A DNA stretch of 64,000 bases from Blattamonas nauphoetae (lineage: Eukaryota > Preaxostyla > Oxymonadida). Under the pieces are notes generated by a model that worked only from the letters and a program-made list of their open reading frames with translations, had not been told where the DNA came from and made no database searches. Shown here piece by piece: positions 29,665 through 41,200 of this stretch (its first letter is position 1; each line of letters begins with the position of its first letter). A program made the position numbers and the translations under genes. Location: the NCBI GenBank assembly GCA_033064195.1, contig JARBJD010000009.1, forward strand, positions 558,001 to 622,000, written 5' to 3'.

Positions 29665-32600
29665 ATGTTAACGATCCTCATTTTAGTCGGATTTACAATT
29701 TCTGAAAGATCACCCTCAAGTATACTGCCATCACTGAGCGAATCCGTCTTTTCAACATCAAACGCGGAAACGAATGATGAAAGACTTGTCCGGTTCCTCC
29801 CACTGAAGACATACGAATCGAATACGCTGCTGTTGCATTCGTTGACCGTTGAGATCCACGGTTTATGTGATGCTCTGTCGCGAATTTTTGAAGGCGAATC
29901 AGCACGTGGAAGCCTGATTGATGTTGTGAACTCAACGACAACGCTCTCCCATCTCTGTTTCCACCCGTCAGAAATCCGGTCAGTGAGAGTGGGAATCTCA
30001 TCCGTTGTGAAGATAATTGAGAGTGAAATCTGGATCCCTTCCACAGATTCGCCTCTTGAATGCAACTCTGGATATCTCCATGTTGAACACAGTTCGTTTT
30101 CATTGATGACCCCCACACAAACAACACCGTCTCTGGCCACCTCAATGTCATCAGAATCATCAGTCGTTTTCAGATCGTGTTCATTTTCGGATTTGTGCGT
30201 GTCTGACGATGGTCCGCTCATTTCTAGTACAAATGTGTCGAATGTGACGATTCTGAACTTGAAGATGTCGAACATCTCGACAACCCACTCATCACTCGCC
30301 CATCACTTCTCAAATCGAATTGGGAATGTGAGCATTGTGGGATCATCAGTGACAGACAGCGAAGATGTTCTGACAGGTGGACTTGTTCCCGGAATGAGTC
30401 GCGCAACCTCGTTTTTCGTTGCTAACACAACGATCTCGAAGTGTTTCACGAACGCCGTCGACACCACCGAAAACAACCCATCCATGACCCAAAAAACACT
30501 CTCTGCCCCTCACACCTTCATCAACTGCACATGGACATCAACCAAGGCCTCTGAATACGGAGGAGCGATCTACAGCGACAGCGTGGGATCTTTGACCATT
30601 CTTTCATGCTCATTCATCGGATGCAAAGCGACTACGGCTGATGTGTCGCAAGGAGGAGCAATTCGCTTTGCGGGAAACAAACAATTCTCCTTCTGTCTCA
30701 GAAACTCCAAGTTTACATCCTGTTACTCTCAATTCTTCTCTGGCTCCCTCTCCTGCACGCAACCGTCAGCTCTCGAAATAACCCGAACTAACTTTTCAAA
30801 GTCAGAATCAGGATTTTCTACTCCAACTGCTCACCTTCTTCATTCCCCAGATGGATCGATAATCTCAAATCTGCGCTTGGAGGATGGAAAATCGGATGGA
30901 TCATCAAGTTCGGCCGGTGGCTTCGATTTTGATAAAATCTTGGGAAGTATCACCCAGTCCAACATTCTCTTCAATTCGAACACCGTCAGACATGGAGGGG
31001 CGATTGTGTATTCTTACAGTGCTGGCGGGACGTCGACCATTTCATGGTTCAGCTGCATCTTCTTCAACAACAAGGCACAAACTGTGAGACCAATCACAGA
31101 TGACCCTGGAAATAGCTGTTCGGCAGGAAATGATTTATATTTCTTTGCAGACACATCTGAATGGAACGCCACACTGGCGAGAGAAGGATCGTTTCGGAAC
31201 TGCTTCTCGAATTCAGAAAACCCAAGAATCGTCATTGACACTCTGGGCCTACATAGGACGCACTCAATCCGCTTTCCGACGAACACCACGCTTCTTTCCG
31301 ATCTATTCCCAAATCCTTCCCTCATCGTGAGTGTCCGAGATGATGCGAATGATGGACCTGGCTGTGGGATGGATTACTTTCTTCCTTGCGAAACGTTGGG
31401 ATATGCAGGAAAGAACCGACTACCTTCGTCAACTGGAGAAGTGCTGGTTGAATCTGGGCTGTTCGAAGAGACGATAGGGTTTTCCGTGAGCACGAAGAGT
31501 GTGACGATCACTTCGTATGGAAACGAGAATCCAGTTTTCGATCTTTCATCAGTTGGGGAGACATTCATGACGATCTCGAATGGATTCGACGCGGCTCTTC
31601 AATATCTTTCTTTCATCGTCGCGGAAAATCCAGTCATTCGACACGCAGGAACAGGGAAAGTGGATATGGACTCTTGTTTGATGATGGGAAAGGAGAATGG
31701 AATCCCAACGACATCAGATCTGATTTCGACGATTACAGGATCCCTCTCTGTTCGGAATACACGCTTCTATTGTCTGACAGTGGGAAGCGGAGCACTTCTG
31801 AAATGGGGAAGTTCGAGTTTAGTGTCTCTGACAGATATCTTCTTCCTGAATTTGGCGACATCAGAGTCCGCTCCATTCCCAATCACTCCAGCAGCATTTC
31901 TGTCACTGAGTGGATTGTATTTCGAGAAATGTGTAGGGGGATCCTTTTCCGATCTCGAAGTTGACCAGTCTGTTCTATCTCAACCAACAATTACTTCATC
32001 ATTTAGCACAAGCACAAGCCCTCGAACTCCACTGAAAGATGGGGAACAGCTGACACTTTGGCCAAGTTATCAAATGGTTGTGGACGGGAACGAAGGAGTG
32101 GATGAGGCGTTCTGTTGGTTGACATCAAAGAAATGCCAAACACTCAGCAATCTCGTCACTCGATTGGGATCGAATCTTGAAGGAACAATCTTCGTGACCA
32201 AAGGAAGGACCAGTGAAGCCGGAATTGTGTTGGTCGATTCTCAAAAATTGACTGTCTCAGGAGAATCACAAACCGAATCTATTTTTGATCTCGAAACATC
32301 ACAAACCAGTCTGATCGTCATCCCATCAGCCTCGTCACTTTCTCTCTCATCCCTCACTCTGACTCTCCCATCTTCCCACACATCGTCGCCAGTGATCTCA
32401 TCGACGGGGACTCTGGCTCTGTCATCGGTGGCCATCACTCTCTCCTCGTCGCACTACGATCTCTCAGCGGACATCCTCTCTGTCGCGTCAGGCACAACAT
32501 CTTTGGTGTCGTGTTCATTCGATGGAGAGAACAAAGCCATCAGCTCATTCTTGTCTCAGACTGGAGGAACAGTGACACTTGAAGCGTGCTTGATGTCTGA

Positions 32601-33510
32601 GATGAAGATGAAGAAGTCATTTGTGTCTGGAAGTGGGATTGTTTTGATGAAGGGCTGTTCGTTCTCATCGCTGGTGGATGTATGTTCATCTGGTTCAGGA
32701 AATGTGATTGAAATGCGAATTGGGAAAGGACAGAAACTGGAAATAAAGAAAACTGCAACTCATTCCTCCTCGTTCATCTCATGCTCGTCGAAGGGGAATG
32801 GAGGAGCACTGAACGTCGCTGTGATTGGAACGGGGACTCTGACGATCTCTGACACATCTTTCGAGTCGTGCTCAGCAACTGGAAACGGAGGAGCTCTCTT
32901 CGTCGACCTTTCAGCCAGCACTTCCACCTCAACTTCGTTCTCGTCACTCGTGTTTGGGTCGGGTTCAGATGTCAACAAGGCAGCTCTGGGAATGAAAGTG
33001 TTTGTGAAAAGCAATGAACTGAAGACAGACGCGGATGGAGTTCTGATTGGACTGAAACCAACACTCTCTGGCTCACTCGTCACCGCATCCGAAAAGAACG
33101 AATTTACTGGCACAAAAACATCACCTCAATCACTCCTGTTCTTCTGGTATCCTCATATTGACTCGTCTGGTGCTGTCCATGCTCACATACTTGGAGAAGA
33201 TCACGCGAACTGTGGTCGCTTCGAACTTGCCTGCCAATCCCTCTCTCATTCCTTCGCATCCCTCAAAGCAACACGCACCGTCACTCTCGACTCGTCTCTC
33301 CAAGTCCCATCTTCCCTTCCCACTCTCACCGAATCACTCACAATTTCAGCACTTGCCGACTCACCCCAAACATTAACCCTCGCCTCAGGTGTGTGTTTCA
33401 CAGTCTCCGCAAGCACGCTCAGCTTCGCCTCGCTTTCAATTGAACTTGCCCAAATCACCACAACAGTGTTTATCGTTATTGGAGGATCGATCGCGATGGA
33501 CTCGACATGC
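29665..33510 (+). pseudogene. Giant surface receptor copy 2, 5' part, interrupted by a DIRS-like element
   Basis: I start the gene at the ATG at 29665, which gives a clear signal peptide (M-L-T-I-L-I-L-V-G-F); the frame is open about 53 codons further upstream, but that DNA matches non-coding flank elsewhere. About 1280 residues of beta-helix ectodomain follow, parallel to copy 1: N-terminal G-G-A-I-Y turns, a C-G-M-D-Y-F-L-P-C signature near 31360, and a module near 32780-33250 almost identical in sequence to that of copy 1 at 23530-24000. The frame stops within a few codons of entering the inserted element at 33511; the same protein resumes at 38209. As it stands the gene is split and probably inactive unless the element is removed precisely. 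Confidence 0.8.
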
Positions 33511-33597
33511 ACAGGCTCCAGCTGAAGCGATGAGCCTGTTATCCACACAGGGCTCTCGCTCAGCATGAGAGAGTGTTGACGTGTTAAGGGTCGGTAG
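33511..33597 (+). repeat. DIRS left terminus (inverted terminal repeat)
   Basis: Bases 33538-33597 are an imperfect inverted copy of the right terminus at 38148-38208. The outermost 27 bases are specific to the left end and are found again, inverted, in the internal complementary region. Confidence 0.85.
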
Positions 33598-33611
33598 ATC
33601 AAACACCTCGA

Positions 33612-34615
33612 ATGAATCACGAATTCACAAACAAATCATTGCAACAAACCGGAAACGACAGCCGGACAACCCCCGCTGAGGACCCACCAGCCTGGGTTGG
33701 CCCCGCCGTCGAACATTTTGCAGCCACATTTGCAACAGTTTTGCACAGTATTGTTGGAGAAAATAAGGAAAAGACTGAACCCAGGCATCAAAACAGAAGG
33801 AATGAACGAGAAAGGCTCATCGATTCCGACTCCAACTCCGATAGCTCAGATGAGAAGACATCACAACTTCTGTTGGAGAAACGAAAGCGTCTCCCTCCGA
33901 AGCCCACACAGATTCAAAAGAAAGTAAAACACAAAGAAAGGCCGATGGATCAACACAGATCGATTACAACAGTGACTTTTCGGAGTCGGACACTCGCTTG
34001 CAGCTTGTCCCATCTCAACCACATCAGAATCTACGCAGCTTCGCCTTAACGTCGCAGAAATTGATTCAGATGTACATCCCAAAGTTTTCTCTCGATTGGC
34101 TATCATCGACACTCCCAGCAGAAGTCCTAGATGAAGTCAGAGGATCAACTGAGTATCTCCGCCCGGCATTCAAAATCGCCAGCAAGACAAAAGACGCCCT
34201 TCGCCCCAACGACATGCCTGGAAAGATTGACACTATTGCTAAGTCGGCAGTAGACAGCCTTCTCGTCGCCCTCTCAGCCTTGTCTGAATTGCTCGTTAGC
34301 ATGAAAAGAATAGAAGTACCTGATGAACTACTACGACAATGGACGCAAGTCACGTGCTGTGTCGCAGATGCTGCTACAAAAGTTCAGGCTCAGCGATATC
34401 TGCGGAATAAGAACTGGACGGATGTTGCCCAAGCACTTGAGATCCAAACCGAAGTTGGAGAGCCGCAAGTACTCACGAGTGTGCGCCACGACACTGACTT
34501 TTTTCGAGGGGAGGGGATGGAAGACAACCAAGCCAACTTCCATCCCCGGCCCAACCGAAGCTACAGATCATATCGTCCCCTCAACAAGCCACCTGGGAGT
34601 CGCAAACCACAGTAG
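33612..34615 (+). other. DIRS gag-like region
   Basis: This region lies in the position where DIRS elements carry their gag-like reading frame. It begins with a charged, S/D-rich and K/R-rich stretch and continues with a helical part. There is no zinc knuckle that I can see. Assignment rests on position. Confidence 0.5.
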
Positions 34616-34699
34616 TCGTTCCAACCCAACGCCTTCCAATGATGAAACACAGACTGAAGACACAGTTGGAACGATGGCGAGCAATCGGTGGCGACAAGA

Positions 34700-36120
34700 G
34701 AGTTACAAAAGGAATGTTTGGGAGTGGAAGACGCCGAACAGCGAGACGAGGCTCATCGGGACAGCTTCACCTCATCCATTCTCAGCGTCATCCCGTCTAG
34801 AACATCTGTTCAGCCAAGAATTGAAGAAGGAGATGCAGACAGCCGTTGTCAGGGAAGCCACCACCGGAGAAGTTCTGTGGTGGAACAAGACGTTTATGAT
34901 ACCGAAGAAGGACGGAACGTACCGCAAAATTCTCGATTGTTCGCAACTAAACGAGGAAATCAAAGATCGGAGTTTTCGCTTCGAGGACTTCTCAACGCTG
35001 AGACAGATGATACAAGCAAACGACTTTGCCACTGTGATCGACATCAAACAAGCCTTTCATCACGTGGATGTTCAGCCGGAATTTCAACGCTTCCTGGGTT
35101 TCAGATTTCAGAACAGAGATTATCTCTATCAGACGATGCCTTTTGGAGTCAAGCATGCCCCGCGCGTGTTCACCAAAATCCTCCGTCCAGCAATAGTCCA
35201 CATCCGTCAACAGTGGAACCTGCGAGTTTTGGCATACATGGACGACATCATCCTTCTCCACCAGAACCCCACACACCTCAGTGCTGTCACGTTGGAAGTG
35301 TTGCAGTTCTTGAAAGACTTGGGTTGGTTGGTGGCAGAGGACAAGTTGATTCTGAAACCAACCCAACAGCTAGACTACCTGGGATGGAGTCTCGACTTGA
35401 AGGAGAGCACCTTCAGAACACCACCAGCAAAACAATCAGCGTATATCAAAGCTACTTCAAAGACTGTGTCCCTCGCACTCGGACGGAAGAAGGTGACAAA
35501 CCGATCGCTCGCCAAACTAATCGGGAAACTGAATTCACTTCACCCACAACACAATCAGTCCTCTCTGTATCTGGGGGCATTACATCGAACACTTCAGAGA
35601 GGACTAAGACTGACGGGATGGAACGGATCCTGTCGTCTGAACCCGTCAGTCTTGGGAGATCTTTCATTCTGGACCACAGCACTCAAGCGGAACAGACCAC
35701 AGCTAATAGTACCACCATCACATCAAGCCTGCCTGACAACAGATGCCTCAGAGAAGGGGTGGGGGGCAGTGCTCGAGTGGAAGAATCACTCGGTTCCGAT
35801 GTTCGGTCAATGGTCAACCAAGACACTCCCACACTCAATCAACGTAAAGGAGACAATGGCGGTGGAGCGAGCGGTCAAGATGTCAAGACACATTCTGAAG
35901 AGAGAGAACATATCCAATCTGAAAGTGCGAACAGACAATACAACAACAAAGTTCAACTTGCAGAAGTGGAAGGCAGGAAGGAACCTCCTCTCGCCGACAA
36001 CAGCAGTTTGGTCGCGTTGCGCGAAGACAGGAATATCGATAGTGGAGGTGGAACACGTAAAAGGAGTGAACAACGTCGTGGCAGACTCTCTCAGTCGCCT
36101 CCACCCGTTGGGAGAGTACC
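34700..36120 (+). other. DIRS reverse transcriptase and RNase H region
   Basis: The reverse transcriptase core shows the W-W-N-K-T-F-M-I-P-K-K-D-G entry, D-I-K-Q-A-F-H-H and the Y-M-D-D box near 35240. RNase H follows (T-D-A-S-E-K-G-W-G-A, then R-T-D-N-T-T and V-A-D-S-L-S-R near 36080). The arrangement is that of DIRS-type elements and their Ngaro/PAT relatives. Confidence 0.85.
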
Positions 36121-36649
36121 AGATCCTCCCAGCGATCTTCCATCAGCTAGTCTCCGAGCTGGAATGGAGACCAGAAGTGGACGCATTTGCGTCCCGAGAC
36201 CCGCCTTCTCGAAGTGTACTGGTCGCTCAACAGCGAGCCAGAAGCGACAGCGACAGACGCACTGGTTCAGGACTGGGAGGGAAAGAAACTGTGGATCCAC
36301 CCTCCCATCCGACTCATCGGCAAGGTCCTCCGGAAGCTGCAACACTCATCATGCCAAGCGGTGCTCGTTGTTCCCAGTTGGGAAGGCCAGTCCTGGACAC
36401 ACCTGTTCCACCAGCTGTGCCCGACTCGCCGAACGCTCGGATCGTACGAGACGATAATGAGGATGACAGGTCAGAACTCGACTCCAGAAGACTCAGAGGA
36501 AGGAAGACAAAGACTCCCACCAGGACTGGTGGGAGTCGGTTTCATCAGATCAGAACGAAGCCGGAGAACACTTCTTTTGTCAACTCAGAGTTGTAGCCAA
36601 GATAGACGAGAAGGCAGCAGACAGATTCCTTCCACAATCCCGCGACGCT

Positions 36650-37620
36650 CGAAGGAAGTGGAGGAGAGCGTTCACGTTGTTAGACGAGTTTGCGGACGAA
36701 CGGGGAATCTCTGACGAGGAGTTCGTTCACGGCGAAGGAGTCGAAGCTCACATGTTAAACTTCACGAACTGGTTGTTCGATCAGTTCGGAGAGAAGAAGT
36801 CCACAATGGACATCGCTACAACTGTTCGCTCCACTTTGTGTCTCCTCAACCCAAAGACTATTCGCGAAGACTCTCCCACATGGAAGAAATGTCAGAAGGA
36901 AATCAACAAGAGGACCACAGCTCCACCAAAAGGAAATATGACATCATGTGGGACGTCGAATTACTGTTCAAATGGGCTGGTGAGAGCAGATGGCAATCTG
37001 AGGTGGATTTTGTTCAACAGCAGAGGAGAACTCTTGCCTTGGTCATGGCATTCACTTGCTTACGACAGGCTGAGCTGCAGAGACTCACGTGGGGAGCAGT
37101 GACGTGGAAGCTGGATGTGGAGCCACCAAGAGCTGAACTCCTCGTCTCAGTGAAACAAAATATCCAGATGAAAGTCCACCGAACCGTGACATCCATTCGT
37201 CAGACATCGATCTCGCCGTTCCATGCACTCCAAGAGCATCAACAACGGGTCCTCTCCATTTTCAATTCAAAAGCGAACTGCCAGCATGACTCACTCCCGC
37301 CAACAATGCCAGTCTGGGTTGAGGCAGCGACTCTTCAAGGGCTTTCCATTCAGCGAATTCGAGAAGAGACAAAATCAATCCTGCAAGAGTTGGGACTCCC
37401 AGCGATCTATGGAGGCTATACTATCAAACACGCAATGATTTCATATCTCAGATCCGTTCAGGAGATGGACTGGGCCGACATCAACGCTTTGGTTGGGTGG
37501 AATATCAACTCAACCGCCGCACAGACGTGGTACAACATCCGAGTCGCGGACAGAGCGAACATACAGACTCGGATAGCTGACCAACTGAAGCTGCCGAACC
37601 CGGACGACACGGTAGGCCCT
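36650..37620 (+). other. DIRS tyrosine recombinase region
   Basis: The 3' coding part of the element carries a lambda-integrase-type recombinase with the T-C-L-R-Q-A-E-L box I region near 37050 and an H-A-M...W-Y region near 37430-37540. In the family this enzyme joins the circular DNA copy to the target without duplicating it. Confidence 0.75.
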
Positions 37621-37654
37621 GGCAAGCAAGACAAGCAATTCCCGACTTGTGATC

Positions 37655-37738
37655 CTCATGCTGAGCGAGAGCCCTGTGTGGATAACAGGCTCATCGCTTC
37701 AGCTGGAGCCTGTATTACCACACAGTGCTCTCGCTCAG
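37655..37738 (+). repeat. DIRS internal complementary region
   Basis: Bases 37655-37713 are the exact reverse complement of the left terminus (33511-33569), and the next 25 bases are the reverse complement of the outer right terminus. The two ends are thus abutted here, as in the internal complementary region of DIRS-1 that templates the circle junction. Confidence 0.88.
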
Positions 37739-38147
37739 AGTAGCCATCAGCTTCTCTGGCGTCGGGTCGACTCCACCCAAAAACCAGCTCATCGTCGACT
37801 GTCTTCTTGTCTTCTCACATCCCATCTTTCTCTTTTCTTTAAACAACCAACCAGTTTCAGTCTTCATTTCTTCTGATTCCTTGAACCGTTCGATTTCTCT
37901 TTAATTCTCGCTCTAGCCAGGCAATGCCTCCTCCAGTCTGGTATCCTCGGATCCACTGGAGCTGCCTTGAATTTCCTCCGCGAGAGCACTCAGTGTTGTC
38001 TCCTTCAAGAGAGAACATCCTTGGAGCAGAGAACATCAGTGCTAAGCCTAGGAGTCAACGCACTGATCTGATGAGACCATCTCCTGAACGAGGGAGACTC
38101 TCATAACATAATTTGATTCATTCGATTGCTTCTTTCTCGGTGTCAAT

Positions 38148-38208
38148 CCACCGACCCTTAACACGTCAACACTCTCTCATGCTGAGCGAGAGCACTGTGT
38201 GGTAATAC
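38148..38208 (+). repeat. DIRS right terminus (inverted terminal repeat)
   Basis: Inverted relative to 33538-33597. The outer edge runs directly into A-C-T-T-G-T-G-A-A-C-C-C, which matches the sequence of copy 1 at the equivalent point and so marks the border with the host gene. Confidence 0.85.
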
Positions 38209-41200
38209 ACTTGTGAACCCGTCGTCAGCCACACACTCCATCTCTCTCTTCTCGCTATCATCTGGAACACTCACTCTCGCAAACACACCCTTCGATTTCT
38301 CCAACCGATTCATCTCTTTGCAGTCACTCTTCTCCCAAACTGGAGGATCACTCTCACTTTCTGGAATGTCGATTGAGAATGTGACTCGAAGCAGTGGAGA
38401 TGGAAGTGTCATCTCGTCAAAACTCTCGTCAGGATCTCTCTCCATTTCGAGATGCTCGTTCTCATCATGTGTCTGTTCAGATGGAAATGGAGGAGTATTG
38501 AATATTGAGTTGTCGGAGACAGCGACATTTACAGTTACAGGAACAGCAACATTCTCGTCGTGCAGTGCGAGTGGGAAGGGGAATTTCGTTTATCTGACTT
38601 GTTCTGATTTGGTGTCGTTCCTGAAAGGAAGCAGTGCATCTGGTCCTCTTGCTGCGATCCGACCTAACCTGACATCTGGAGTGGCGTTCTCGAGTGAAGT
38701 TCGCGATCAGTTCTGGGGAAGCGACACAAAACCAGGGTCACTTTCATCTGGCTCCCTACTGTTCTACTGGTATCCACACACGACTGGAACAGTTCATGTT
38801 GACTCATCCGGAACGAATCACATCTTTTGTGGGAAGGCCGAGCTCCCTTGTTCAACACTCATCCATGGAAGGAGTTGCTTGAAGTCCACAGGAAACGAAG
38901 TTGTATTATCATCATCTTCTCTTCTTTCAGACGCACTGACACCAGTATTCCAGTCTGAAACTATCAAATCTATCTCCGGCACCCAAATTATCACAGTTGA
39001 CCATACGGGGCAGATCAAAGTCACCACCATGAACACTCAACTGACTCTCTCATCTCTAGCAATCATCGTGGATACCACAAACACTCGCTCCTCTTCTGTT
39101 CTGACAATTTCTGGTGGATCTCTGGTTTTGAGCTCCTGTACAATCGGACATTCCTCAACTATTACTGTTCTAAGTTCTGAACTGCTCACCGTCTTGTCAG
39201 GTTCCTTCGAAATGAAAGAGAACAGTTTGATACAAAACATGACATCTTCTCTGTCTGTAATCTCGATCTGTGGAGGAACGACCATCCTCAATTCAGCAGC
39301 CATGCATTCACTCACCCTCACATCCAGCAGAGCCATTAACCATCAAAGCGGCGACCTCCGAATCGAACACTGTGAGATGTCTTCAATCACGAACAGTGGA
39401 GGAGATGGAAGTGTACTTTGTGCTCTTGTCTCGACGAGCATGGAAATCTCCATCCTTGGAGGATCGATGACACAGTGCACATCGCAAGGAAATGGAGGGG
39501 TGATGTCAGTCAGGATCGTTGCAGGTTCTCTGATCCTCTCGTCAGTCTCGTTCTCGTCATGTGTCTGTTCAGAAGGACACGGAGGAGCGATCTTTCTGGA
39601 CATCACTGAATTGAAGTCCTCTGCCACACTCTCCTTCCAGTCGCTGACATTTGGTTCTCAGACTGACAGTAACGCTTGCTCAGCCGACAAAATGGGTCAG
39701 AATGTCTTCCTCCTCCTTCCTCCGAACGTGAATGAAGCAACACTGACGTATCTCGAGCCACTGGTTCCGACACAGCCACTCGATGGAATCGCGTTCAACC
39801 AAACCGAGCGAGAGTTCGTCGAGTTTGGAGAAAAGACCGATTCATCCATCACTCCGATTGGATCACTGCTGTACCTCGTCCATCCTCCCAGCGACTCCCT
39901 CCATGTCCGAGACGAGAAAGGATTTGATCACGAACTGTGTGGACACGAGCTGTTGCCGTGTCTGACTGTTGAAGGAGGGTACTCCCTTCTCGGCTCTGGG
40001 AATGCATTTGACACTCTGACGTTGGACTCGAACCTTCGTCTGGCTCAACAATTCGAATTGACAGACAAAGATGCTGTGATTCAGGCTGACTCAACTGAGA
40101 AGATGATCATCGAAGGAGATGGATGTTTTGTCATTCCGATTGGAAAGCTGACATTTAGAAATATTGAACTGTCGCTCCCATCCACAATCTCAACCTCACC
40201 ATTCCAAGTAACTGGAGGCGAACTCTGCCTCACTGCATCTGCTATTCTATCACATCCTGGTTCGGTGACCACCTCAACGAAACTCTCAAGCCCTGTCTTC
40301 ACTGTCTCAAAGGGATCGCTGACAATCGAAGGATCCTCAGCCACTCCTCGCATCTTCTCGTTCTTCTCGAACGCTGAAGGAATGGATGGATGTGTCATGC
40401 GTGTGGGAGGAGATCTTTCGACACAAGCCACCATCCAAGTCTCAAATTGTCATTTCACTTCGTGTTCGAACACCCAAGGAGCAATCATATCGTTCACTGG
40501 ATCAGTCCCAGGTCTTGTCTCGATGGACGCTTGCTTCTTCACGAACAACGACGGCTTCAATTCCAACGATGTTTCTGCGACCGAATGTTGGCGCCCTGTT
40601 CTCACGAAAGAGACGATCAAAAACAGTTTCTCGGAGTCCAACCTGCACCATCTGACAATCGCCTCATCTGCTGCAGATGACCTCCTCCCATTCTCCATTC
40701 TCGGCGTTGATCATTTCGTGAATGATGACGAAAATTGTGGACTTCCAGACATCAGCTGCTCTTCAGTCAGCAAGGCTCTCATTCATTGCACTCAGGAGAA
40801 GGACAATGTGTTCGCCCTTCGAACGATTCGGATGGAGAATAACATCAGAGAATCATCCACACTCGTTGTTGGCTCTCGACAGATTGCGCTCACAGCAGTT
40901 TCGGAGACAACGAAATTGGAGTGGGCATCTGCTGCTTCGATGATCACACTCACAAATGGCTCAGTGTCGCTCGAGTCGTTCACATTGGTCGATCTTGACC
41001 CTGCGTCAACTGCCCCTCTGATGCTCCTCAGCTCGACTGGAACTCTGTCGTTGTCTTCAATCACGTTCAGTGGAGGATCCGTCCCGTTCAGCCACTCACT
41101 CATCCAATCAACAGCTGGTCGAATCATCCTGTCTTTTTGCGTCTTCTCCGACATCGACCTGGATTCGCACGCTTTATTCGAAACAGTCAGCACAGTTGAG

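Larger units (their letters stand above)
33511..38208 (+). mobile_element. DIRS-like tyrosine-recombinase retrotransposon
   Basis: The element is about 4.7 kb long, inserted into receptor copy 2. It has inverted terminal repeats, an internal complementary region, a gag-like region (about 33612-34615), a reverse transcriptase/RNase H region (about 34800-36100) and a tyrosine recombinase region (about 36650-37620). The coding regions use overlapping frames, as is usual in DIRS elements. There is no target-site duplication that I can see, as expected for recombinase-mediated insertion. The termini match the internal complementary region almost perfectly, so the insertion looks young; the element looks largely whole and I count no obvious break. 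Confidence 0.88.

Noticed and set aside
34688-36457. A second long open frame overlapping the reverse transcriptase region
   Set aside because: Its composition lacks any recognisable domain; DIRS elements often show overlapping open frames, and the reverse transcriptase frame explains the region.
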